From Streptomyces sp. ATexAB-D23 (GTDB lineage: Bacteria; Actinomycetota; Actinomycetes; Streptomycetales; Streptomycetaceae), in assembly GCF_000373645.1 (NCBI RefSeq), contig NZ_KB892023.1:357-64356 (forward strand): a stretch of DNA of 64,000 bases. The letters are read 5' to 3'. Under the pieces are notes generated by a model. That model was given only the letters and a program-made list of their open reading frames with translations, had not been told where the DNA came from and ran no database searches. The stretch's first letter is position 1. Each line of letters starts with the position of its first letter. Positions 58,312-64,000 of this stretch are shown in pieces. The position numbers were made by a program, and so were the translations under genes.

Positions 58312-59625
58312 TCAGCCGGCCTGTTCCACGGCGGGCCGGGCGGCGCAGGCGTCGGCGGGCTGCGGGGCGGCGGGGCTCTCCGCCGCTGCCTCGTCCCCGG
58401 CCGGCAGGTTGTGCATGAGCAGCCAGTACCCGGCGGCCGCGGCGGTGCCCAGGAGGGCGCAGGTCCCCCACAGCCACCCGGCGCCGAAGTGGTCGATGAC
58501 CACGCCGGACATCAGGGGCGCGACGAGCGCGGCGGCCGACCAGGACAGGGTGTACATGCCCTGGTAGCGCCCCCGGCCGTGGGCGGGCGACAGCTGGACG
58601 ACCAGGCCGTTCTGCACGGGCGCGTTGATGATCTCGGCGACGGTCCACACACAGATGGTCAGCGCGTACAGGCCGACGGAGCCCGCGAAGGCGGTCAGCC
58701 CGAATCCGTACCCCGCCAGTAGCGAGGACATGACGAGCAGCCTGCGCGTGTCGCGGTTCTGGATGAACCGGGTGACGGGGATCTGGAGCGCGACGATGAG
58801 CACCCCGTTGACCGCGATCACCGTGCCGAAGTCGGAGCTGCTGAATCCGTCGGCGCCCATCGCGACCGGCAGGCCCACGTAACCCTGCTGGAAGATCAGC
58901 GCGATCACGAAGGACAGCCCGACGACTCCCATGAACCGCCCGTCGCGCAGCACGGTGGCCAGCCGTACGCCGTCGTCATGCGCCGCTCCGGAAGCCGGGC
59001 GCGCCGACGCGTCCTGCTTCGGCCGGGACTCCGGCACCTTCAGGAAGACGACGACGGCGCAGGTCAGGGTCATCACGGCCTCGCAGAGGAAGCCGGCGCG
59101 ATAGCTGTACTCGGCGATGAACCCGGCGCCGGCGGACGCGACGGCGAAACCGAGGTTGATGGCCCAGTAGTTGAGCGAGAAGGCCCGCACCCGGTCCTTG
59201 GCGGGGACGATGTCGGCGATCATCGCCTGGACCGCGGGGCGCGAGGCGTTGGTCGCCATGCCGACGAGGAAGGCGACGGCGGCGATGGCGACCGGGTGGA
59301 CCATGAACCCGAGCGCGGCGACCGAGACGGCGGTGGCGACCTGGGCGACCAGCATGGTGGGCCGCCGCCCGAAGCGGTCCGCCATCACCCCGCCCCCGAG
59401 CGAGGACACGACCCCGCCGAGCCCGTGCAGGGCGACGACGAGACCGGCGTACGAGGCGGAGTAGCCGCGCTCCATGGTCAGGTACAGCGCCATGAAGGTG
59501 GCGACGAACCCCCCGAGGCGGTTGACCAGGGTGCTGGTCCACAGCCACCAGAACTCCCTGGGGAGACCGGAGACCGTTTCCCGGGCGGCCCGGGTGGCCC
59601 GTCCGGGAACGGCGGCGGCAGACAT
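58312..59625 (-). CDS. MFS transporter
   Basis: A 437-residue major facilitator with 12 predicted helices. The loop motif GGGVMADRFGRRPTMLV is canonical, and FWWLWTSTLVNRLGGFVATFMALYLT is helix 1. It resembles the MDR/DHA1-type exporters common in streptomycetes (NLGFAVASAGAGFIAEYSYRAGFLCEAVM is helices 5-6). The ATG at 59625 has GGGGGAA upstream; an extension of 36 codons is unlikely. It is a single gene between a terminator and the gpmA promoter region. The cargo is unknown. Confidence 0.9.
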   Translation of the reverse strand: MSAAAVPGRATRAARETVSGLPREFWWLWTSTLVNRLGGFVATFMALYLTMERGYSASYAGLVVALHGLGGVVSSLGGGVMADRFGRRPTMLVAQVATAVSVAALGFMVHPVAIAAVAFLVGMATNASRPAVQAMIADIVPAKDRVRAFSLNYWAINLGFAVASAGAGFIAEYSYRAGFLCEAVMTLTCAVVVFLKVPESRPKQDASARPASGAAHDDGVRLATVLRDGRFMGVVGLSFVIALIFQQGYVGLPVAMGADGFSSSDFGTVIAVNGVLIVALQIPVTRFIQNRDTRRLLVMSSLLAGYGFGLTAFAGSVGLYALTICVWTVAEIINAPVQNGLVVQLSPAHGRGRYQGMYTLSWSAAALVAPLMSGVVIDHFGAGWLWGTCALLGTAAAAGYWLLMHNLPAGDEAAAESPAAPQPADACAARPAVEQAG

Positions 59626-59837
59626 ACGGGTTCCCCCCAGGGAGTACGGCGGATCGGCATCGGGAAGGGCCGGGAAGAGTAAGTGGCCCACCGACGGTCC
59701 GAACATTACGAAGCCGCGAGGAGTCCCGGCCACTCAATTGACACGGCCCGTCAATCGGGAACGGCCCCTCCCCCGCCCCCTGTCCGCCCTGTGGCCGGTC
59801 GCGCGCTGCCCGCACGGGTTCGATTACGCTCGGACTC

Positions 59838-60599
59838 ATGGCCGACGCACCGTACAAGCTGATCCTCCTCCGCCACGGCGAGAGCGAATGGAACGCGAAG
59901 AACCTGTTCACCGGTTGGGTGGACGTCAACCTCACCGAAAAGGGCGAGAAGGAGGCGGTCCGCGGCGGTGAGCTGCTGAAGGACGCCGGCCTGCTCCCCG
60001 ATGTGCTGCACACCTCCCTCCAGAAGCGCGCCATCCGCACCGCCCAGCTCGCGCTGGAGTCCGCGGACCGCCACTGGATCCCCGTCCACCGCTCCTGGCG
60101 CCTGAACGAGCGCCACTACGGCGCCCTCCAGGGCAAGGACAAGGCCCAGACGCTCGCCGAGTTCGGCGAGGAGCAGTTCATGCTCTGGCGCCGCTCGTAC
60201 GACACCCCGCCGCCCGCCCTTGAGGACGGCACCGAGTTCTCCCAGAGCGACGACGCCCGCTACGCGACGATCCCGCCGGAGCTGCGCCCGCGCACGGAGT
60301 GCCTGAAGGACGTCGTCGTCCGCATGCTGCCGTACTGGTACGACGGCATCGTCCCCGACCTCCTGGCCGGCCGCACGGTCCTGGTCGCCGCCCACGGCAA
60401 CAGCCTCCGCGCCCTGGTCAAGCACCTCGACGGCGTCTCCGACGCCGACATCGCGGGCCTGAACATCCCGACCGGCATCCCGCTCGCCTACGAACTGGAC
60501 GCGGACTTCCGCCCCCTGAACCCGGGCGGCACCTACCTCGACCCGGACGCGGCGAAGGCGGCCATCGAGGCCGTGAAGAACCAGGGCAAGAAGAAGTAA
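59838..60599 (+). CDS. gpmA: 2,3-bisphosphoglycerate-dependent phosphoglycerate mutase
   Basis: A 253-residue dPGM of glycolysis. The phosphohistidine motif is ILLRHGESEWNAKNLFTGWVDVNLTEKG, followed by TSLQKRAIRTAQLAL, WRLNERHYGALQG and the second histidine in VLVAAHGNSLRALVKHL. Full length, ending in a lysine-rich tail. It interconverts 3- and 2-phosphoglycerate. The ATG at 59838 has no strong Shine-Dalgarno; TACGCT and GGACTC lie just before it. It ends at a U-tailed terminator. The DNA right after it changes character. Confidence 0.96.
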   Translation: MADAPYKLILLRHGESEWNAKNLFTGWVDVNLTEKGEKEAVRGGELLKDAGLLPDVLHTSLQKRAIRTAQLALESADRHWIPVHRSWRLNERHYGALQGKDKAQTLAEFGEEQFMLWRRSYDTPPPALEDGTEFSQSDDARYATIPPELRPRTECLKDVVVRMLPYWYDGIVPDLLAGRTVLVAAHGNSLRALVKHLDGVSDADIAGLNIPTGIPLAYELDADFRPLNPGGTYLDPDAAKAAIEAVKNQGKKK

Positions 60600-60612
60600 G
60601 CAGAGTTGAACT

Positions 60613-60650
60613 AGCCCCCCACCTGCGGATTTTCCGCTTGGTGGGGGGCT
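60613..60650 (+). terminator. Intrinsic terminator of gpmA
   Basis: AGCCCCCCACC (60613-60623) pairs with GGTGGGGGGCT (60640-60650), with an inner GCGGA/TCCGC stem, followed by five T. Confidence 0.95.
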
Positions 60651-60698
60651 TTTTCGTGCGCTGGGCCGTCTGTGGGCCGTCACATGCTCAACGGGCTG

Positions 60699-60878
60699 TC
60701 AGGCGCGTCGGCTCCAGCGGCGGATGCGAATGTCGAGGACGATCAGCAGTGCCACGGGGACAGCGACCTCTGCGGGGGCGTCAGCCCAGAGTGCGAGTGC
60801 GCCGCCGGCTGTGCCGATGAGCGCCATCGGGAGATCGCGCGGACAGACGTCGACAGTGATACCTGTGCGTGGGAGCAT
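60699..60878 (-). CDS. Small possible membrane protein
   Basis: A 59-residue frame with an excellent ribosome site (AGGAGGAGG five bases before the ATG at 60878). The product MLPRTGITVDVCPRDLPMAL has one hydrophobic stretch (about residues 18-50, ALIGTAGGALALW and VAVPVALLIVLDI) and ends RIRRWSRRA, as in small membrane peptides of conjugative elements. I do not recognise a family. It lies in the odd-composition region after gpmA, and may be the last gene of a decayed mobile element. The third-position GC is weaker than in neighbours. Confidence 0.5.
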   Translation of the reverse strand: MLPRTGITVDVCPRDLPMALIGTAGGALALWADAPAEVAVPVALLIVLDIRIRRWSRRA

Positions 60879-60917
60879 GGGCCTCCTCCTGAGGATGCGT
60901 TGCTACATCGATGGAGA

Positions 60918-60950
60918 CAGGGCCGTTCCCGGGCAAGGGGAACGGCCCTG
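60918..60950 (+). terminator. Intrinsic terminator with no obvious gene
   Basis: A perfect 13-bp stem (60918-60930 with 60938-60950) followed by AATTTCTTTT. The U-tail is on the plus strand, but the only plus-strand gene upstream, gpmA, already has its own terminator. Confidence 0.85.
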
Positions 60951-61096
60951 AATTTCTTTTGAACCCTATTCAGGTGGAAGCGCTCCAGCAAGTTGCCAGG
61001 TGAGGGGCGTGAGAATTGAATGCAAGGCGTTTGGAAAGTAGCTCGCAGGCACGCTTCGCGGCCCCGGAGCCGCTTCACCGGACCAAGCCGACCTTG

Positions 61097-61131
61097 CGTG
61101 CATGCATGCACGTCGGGCTTGCATGCATGCA
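61097..61131. repeat. Paired TGCATGCA palindromes
   Basis: CGTGCATGCATGCACG (61097-61112, perfect 16-base palindrome) and TGCATGCATGCA (61120-61131, perfect 12-base palindrome). Their centres are 21 bases apart, two turns of the helix, which suits a pair of operator sites on one face. Confidence 0.85.
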
Positions 61132-61168
61132 CCCTCAGCAGGAAGTTGACGACGACAGAGGGCCCAGC

Positions 61169-61257
61169 ATCGCTAACACCAGTGAAGCGAAATGTTAGCG
61201 ATTAGCCCGTTACTGTAACTAATCGCGACTCCTTAACCCTGGACTCTTATCGCGACA
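61169..61257. repeat. Cluster of inverted and direct repeats in AT-rich DNA
   Basis: ATCGCTAACA (61169-61178) is repeated inverted at 61193-61202. GCGATTAG (61198-61205) is inverted at 61219-61226. ATCGCGAC occurs directly at 61222-61229 and 61250-61257, and GCTAACACC at 61172 and again at about 61258. The arms overlap one another. Confidence 0.8.
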
Positions 61258-61415
61258 GCTAACACCCCATTTATCGAGCCTTTTAACTCACCCCATATCC
61301 GCCGCTTTACGTATCCACTCGTCTATCCTTACTAAAGATCTGTGCCACAGCCTTACGCGTGCCCTCCTGACTCGACGGCATCAGGTGCGCGTGCGCCCGG
61401 AGCATCAGGCCAGGG

Positions 61416-61449
61416 CCCCCTGCTCGCGGATGTCAGCGCGGGCAGGGGG
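61416..61449. terminator. Terminator-like hairpin
   Basis: A 13-bp stem (61416-61428 with 61437-61449, one T-G pair) and an eight-base loop, 105 bases upstream of the antitoxin-like gene. Confidence 0.65.
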
Positions 61450-61553
61450 TCTTCGCGTGGACCGGTCCTGACTCCCCGTTTCCCCGGCCCCTGTGACGCC
61501 GCTCACCCCGCGTCGTACCCTGTGGCGCATGCGGGGAGATCGGGAGGGCGGAC

Positions 61554-61802
61554 ATGGGTGAGCCGCTGAAGACCTTTGTCGGGGGTGCCGAGGTCGAGGT
61601 GCCCAACAGCATTCCGGCGATCCGTGAGGCGCTGCCCGAGGAGCGGCGCGAGGAGTTCGACCGGGCGATCAACGATGCCGGGGTGCATGAGATCCAGGCC
61701 GTGATGCGGCACTGGATGCTGGAGGCGGTGCCCGATCCGGAGGCCGAGCGGATTCTGGACCGGCTCGCTCAGGACGAGGCCGAGAGGCGGAGCGTCGCTT
61801 GA
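61554..61802 (+). CDS. Candidate antitoxin of a toxin-antitoxin pair
   Basis: An 82-residue acidic, mostly helical protein: SIPAIREALPEERREEFDRAINDAGVHEIQAVMRHWMLEAVPDPEAERILDRLAQDEAE in outline. It resembles small actinobacterial proteins that sit directly upstream of RelE-like proteins. GGGAGGGC lies before the ATG at 61554. Its stop overlaps the start of the next gene (TTGA), the tight coupling normal for antitoxin-toxin operons. No DNA-binding motif is obvious. The role is inferred from size, order and overlap. Confidence 0.6.
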   Translation: MGEPLKTFVGGAEVEVPNSIPAIREALPEERREEFDRAINDAGVHEIQAVMRHWMLEAVPDPEAERILDRLAQDEAERRSVA

Positions 61803-62047
61803 GCTTCCGGATCTCCTACGCGCCACCCGCCGACGACACCCTGGCCAAGATGCGGGACGGTGACGCCTTCCGGGACGAGATGGCGGGCACCCTGGGCTGT
61901 GAGCCGTACGGGCACGGGTCGTCGGCCGTCAAGGGGGAGCACGATCGCCGGGAGGCGACGGTCGCCGGGGCGATCGTGCTCTATTACGTCTCCGGTTCGG
62001 TCCTGACCGTCACCGTCGTACGGCTCGTCCCGCTGCCTTTTCCCTGA
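61799..62047 (+). CDS. RelE/ParE-like toxin candidate
   Basis: An 82-residue protein with the beta-alpha-beta order of RelE/ParE folds: FRISYAPPADDTLAKM, a helix with DAFRDEMAGTLGCEPYGHGSS, then AVKGEHDRREATVAGAIVLYYVSGSVLTVTVVRLVPLPFP, where the last strands match the usual Y-x-V-x-x-x-L-V-V-V ending. The start is a TTG at 61799 overlapping the upstream stop. RelE-like toxins cut mRNA at the ribosome and ParE-like ones poison gyrase; the sequence does not tell which. It converges on the following lipoprotein gene. Confidence 0.62.
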   Translation: MSFRISYAPPADDTLAKMRDGDAFRDEMAGTLGCEPYGHGSSAVKGEHDRREATVAGAIVLYYVSGSVLTVTVVRLVPLPFP

Positions 62048-62054
62048 GGCGTGG

Positions 62055-62858
62055 TCAGGCCAGCTTGGCGGCCTGCGCGTCGATCACCGCGGTCGGCATG
62101 TCGAAGTCGCCGCCGGAGCCCGCCGCGGCGAAGTTCAGCGAGGTGAGGGAGGCCAGTGTGGTGCCCTGGCGGATCTCGACGAGCTTCAGTGCCATCTTCT
62201 CGCCGTCCGCCTCCACCGTCACCGTCCAGCCGACAGCCTCCTCGCCGCCCTTGACCTGCTCCTCCGCGATCTTGACGACCTTCTGCTTGGACCCGGCGGC
62301 GGTGAGCGTGAAGCCCGACGCGCACTCGGTCGCGGCGGTGCGCAGCGAGGACAGCGTCTCCTCGGCGCCCTTGCCCTCGTAGGAGGCGAGCGTGGCGAGC
62401 GTCGTCGTGATGTCGAAGGCGGCCTCGAACGCCTCGGGGTCGTCGCTGTCCATCGCGGCGTCCTTCTTCGGCTCGCTGACCACCTTGCGCTGGGTGGAGG
62501 CGGCGGGTGAACCGGCCTTGGCGCCCATCAGCACATCGGCGAAGACATCGCAGGCCGCCTTGTCGACGGTCACGTCCTTGCCCTCGACGGTGTCGCCGGG
62601 ACCGGCCTTGGTGATCTTGTGGGCCTTGACGTCGCCCTGCTTCAGCGAGGCCTTCTCCAGCTCGGCGGCGGACAACACCTTGGCGGAGGTCTGGTCCGCG
62701 CCCTTGTCGGCTCCCTTGTCCGAAGGCTGGGCCGAAGTGGAACCCGCCGCCTTGCCGCTGTCCTTGTCGTCACTGTCCGAACCGCAGGCAGCGGTGAGCA
62801 GCGCCAGGGACATCACAGTGGCGGCAACGGCGGTACGGCGTATGGCAGTGGGTCGCAT
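62055..62858 (-). CDS. Lipoprotein with PknH-sensor-like outer domain
   Basis: A 267-residue lipoprotein. The signal ends LTAAC (Cys25), followed by an acidic, lysine and serine linker (about 26-60). The outer domain has KAACDVFADVLMGAKAG and TECASGFTLTAAG, whose cysteines could pair, and a mixed beta/alpha pattern similar to the extracellular sensor domains of actinobacterial PknH-like kinases; that likeness is tentative. The ATG at 62858 has AGAAGGACGGG upstream. No kinase is nearby. The function is unknown. Confidence 0.75.
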   Translation of the reverse strand: MRPTAIRRTAVAATVMSLALLTAACGSDSDDKDSGKAAGSTSAQPSDKGADKGADQTSAKVLSAAELEKASLKQGDVKAHKITKAGPGDTVEGKDVTVDKAACDVFADVLMGAKAGSPAASTQRKVVSEPKKDAAMDSDDPEAFEAAFDITTTLATLASYEGKGAEETLSSLRTAATECASGFTLTAAGSKQKVVKIAEEQVKGGEEAVGWTVTVEADGEKMALKLVEIRQGTTLASLTSLNFAAAGSGGDFDMPTAVIDAQAAKLA

Positions 62859-63057
62859 GGCCCGTCCTTCTTCTGTCTCAAGGTGTTTCGCCCGCACGAG
62901 AGCAGCCACGCCGGGTTCGGCGCGGCTTGAATGGGTTCGTGGGGGTGATCCAACTCTATGAGCACGCTGTGGTTTGACAAACCTTTACCGTGGTCATCGC
63001 ACGTGATCGTGACGACGTCGTGATCACTTCGCTCACACCGTCCAGGGGGAGTTGGCC

Positions 63058-64000
63058 GTGCCGATCGATTCCGTTCTCTCCGATGTGCTCGGCTCCTCGG
63101 GCGTGCCGCCTGAGCTGGTCACCTCGTGCGAACCGCTCACCGGAGGCACGTACAACACCGTCACCCGCGTGACGCTGGCCGACGGACGGGAGTGGGTCGT
63201 GAAGGTCCCGCCGCCGGCCGCCGGGGACCGTCTGGCGTACGAGCGCGATCTGCTGGTCAACGAGGTCACGTTCTACTCCGCGGCCGCCGATGTCGCCGAG
63301 GAGACCACCGTGCCCCATGTGGTGGCCGGCCAACTCGATCCGGCCACGCCCACGGGAGCGTACGTGGTCATGTCCGCGCGCCCCGGGCAGCCCTGGCACG
63401 AGCTGACCACGGCCATGGCCGACGCGGAGGAGGCGCGGCTGCGCACCGAACTGGGGCGGATCGTCGGCCGGTTGCACGGGGTGGCGGCGCCGGGCGGGTT
63501 CGGCTATCCGTCCGGGGCACTCGGGCCGCTCGCGGCCACCTGGCGGGAGGCGTTCACCGGGATGACGGACACGGTACTGGCCGACGCGCGGAGGTTCGCG
63601 GCGCGGCTGCCCCGTACGGCGGCGGACATCGGCGTGCTGCTCGGTTCCGCCTCGTACGTGCTGGACGACGTCACCCGGCCCGCGCTCGTGCACTTCGATC
63701 TGTGGCAGGGGAACATCCTGGTCACCGGTGGGCCGGGGGCCCGGCGGGTCGGCGGGATCATCGACGGGGAGCGGATGTTCTGGGGCGACCCGGCCGCCGA
63801 TTTCGTGTCGCTCGCACTGTTCGGCGACATCGCGGACGACAAGGACTTCCTTGCCGGGTACGGGGCTTCGGCGCCGGGTGGTCCGGTGGAGTTCAACCGT
63901 TCGCTGCGGCTGCGGCTCGCGCTCTACCGGGCGTATCTGTATCTGATCATGCTGGTGGAGACGGTGCCCCGCGGTGCGTCGGGCGAGCGTCTTGAGTGGA
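63058..64000 (+). CDS. Aminoglycoside phosphotransferase-like kinase, cut by the window end
   Basis: The first 314 residues of a kinase of the APH/fructosamine-kinase fold. It shows the nucleotide-lobe start LTGGTYNTVTRVTLADGREWVVKVPPP with the ATP lysine, the catalytic VHFDLWQGNILVTGG and the metal site VGGIIDGERMFWGDPAADFVSLALFG. The GTG at 63058 has AGGGGGAG upstream. The 3' end is missing, but the remaining length should be short. Homologues phosphorylate small molecules, often of unknown identity. It is divergent from the lipoprotein gene. Confidence 0.88.
   Translation, partial: MPIDSVLSDVLGSSGVPPELVTSCEPLTGGTYNTVTRVTLADGREWVVKVPPPAAGDRLAYERDLLVNEVTFYSAAADVAEETTVPHVVAGQLDPATPTGAYVVMSARPGQPWHELTTAMADAEEARLRTELGRIVGRLHGVAAPGGFGYPSGALGPLAATWREAFTGMTDTVLADARRFAARLPRTAADIGVLLGSASYVLDDVTRPALVHFDLWQGNILVTGGPGARRVGGIIDGERMFWGDPAADFVSLALFGDIADDKDFLAGYGASAPGGPVEFNRSLRLRLALYRAYLYLIMLVETVPRGASGERLEW

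Larger units (their letters stand above)
60879..61553. other. Non-coding, compositionally atypical region
   Basis: About 675 bases without a supported gene. Much of 61150-61345 is far richer in A and T than the rest of the window. It holds a U-tailed terminator, two palindromes 21 bases apart, clustered inverted and direct repeats, and a second hairpin, each listed on its own. The composition and structures suggest foreign or regulatory DNA. Confidence 0.6.

Noticed and set aside
60972..60985. CebR/LacI-type operator TGGAAGCGCTCCA
   Set aside because: It matches the TGGGAGCGCTCCCA pattern only partly, and no sugar gene follows.
60743..61132. 129-residue minus-strand frame in the atypical region
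   Set aside because: It spans the terminator and both palindromes and lacks a ribosome site; the short frame at 60699-60878 with a perfect ribosome site fits better.
60651..62047. Active prophage or integrative element
   Set aside because: No integrase, replication or transfer gene is present and no flanking direct repeats could be shown; only a scar is suggested.

Overview
This is a chromosomal segment from a Streptomyces-type actinobacterium. The base composition is very high in G+C with strong third-position GC bias, GTG starts are common, and many promoters sit directly on start codons. The gene content (groEL2 with CIRCE, msiK, cdgB, carD, phoR-phoP-phoU, otsA, nagK-nagA, a MoaD-like protein beside thrC) is what one expects of a Streptomyces core region. 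From memory, the order resembles the stretch of the S. coelicolor chromosome running from groEL2 down to the phosphoglycerate mutase gene, with strain-specific insertions. No species is claimed.

Layout. Positions 1-2.5 kb hold an XhoI/PaeR7I-type type II restriction-modification pair. 2.6-10.7 kb is accessory: a maltokinase-cap-like protein, a secreted GH87-like glucanase, a CocE/NonD hydrolase divergent from a TetR regulator around a perfect palindrome, an acetyltransferase and a Tat-exported lipase-like hydrolase. 10.7-18.5 kb is core: groEL2, a cold-shock protein, a MoaD-like sulfur carrier, thrC, gpgS, otsA and otsB. 18.6-25.7 kb is an amino-sugar locus (solute-binding lipoprotein, SIS isomerase/deaminase, ROK kinase, nagA, PfkB kinase, class II aldolase) with DasR-type operators. 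25.8-38.7 kb is mixed: the diguanylate cyclase cdgB, arfB, terD, secreted and membrane peptidases and many single-gene units, closed by a tRNA-Thr. 39-46 kb has msiK, a nucleotidyltransferase, a DoxX protein, rlmB and cysS. 45.8-51 kb carries an acetyltransferase and a three-gene transport operon (MFS, fused two-domain permease, family-5 binding protein) whose promoter is covered by a Zur-like box. 51.4-57.9 kb has ispF, ispD, carD, a lipoprotein and the phosphate control genes phoP, phoR and phoU with PHO boxes. A cysteine-rich peptide of 49 residues follows, then an MFS gene and gpmA. From 60.6 to 61.6 kb lies a compositionally odd, AT-richer, palindrome-rich stretch that may be a scar of a mobile element, followed by a candidate toxin-antitoxin pair, a lipoprotein and a truncated phosphotransferase gene.

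How it fits together. Three DasR-like sites (upstream of the SIS gene, of nagK and of msiK) link amino-sugar catabolism with the ATPase that energises sugar importers. The set SIS + ROK kinase + deacetylase + LacC-like kinase + GatY-like aldolase is enough on paper to take N-acetylgalactosamine to triose phosphates by the tagatose route, so the locus may serve more than N-acetylglucosamine. The most unusual cluster is the zinc-box-controlled transport operon, which has binding protein, permease and exporter-like MFS genes but no ATPase. All family names are from reading the sequence; no database search was possible.
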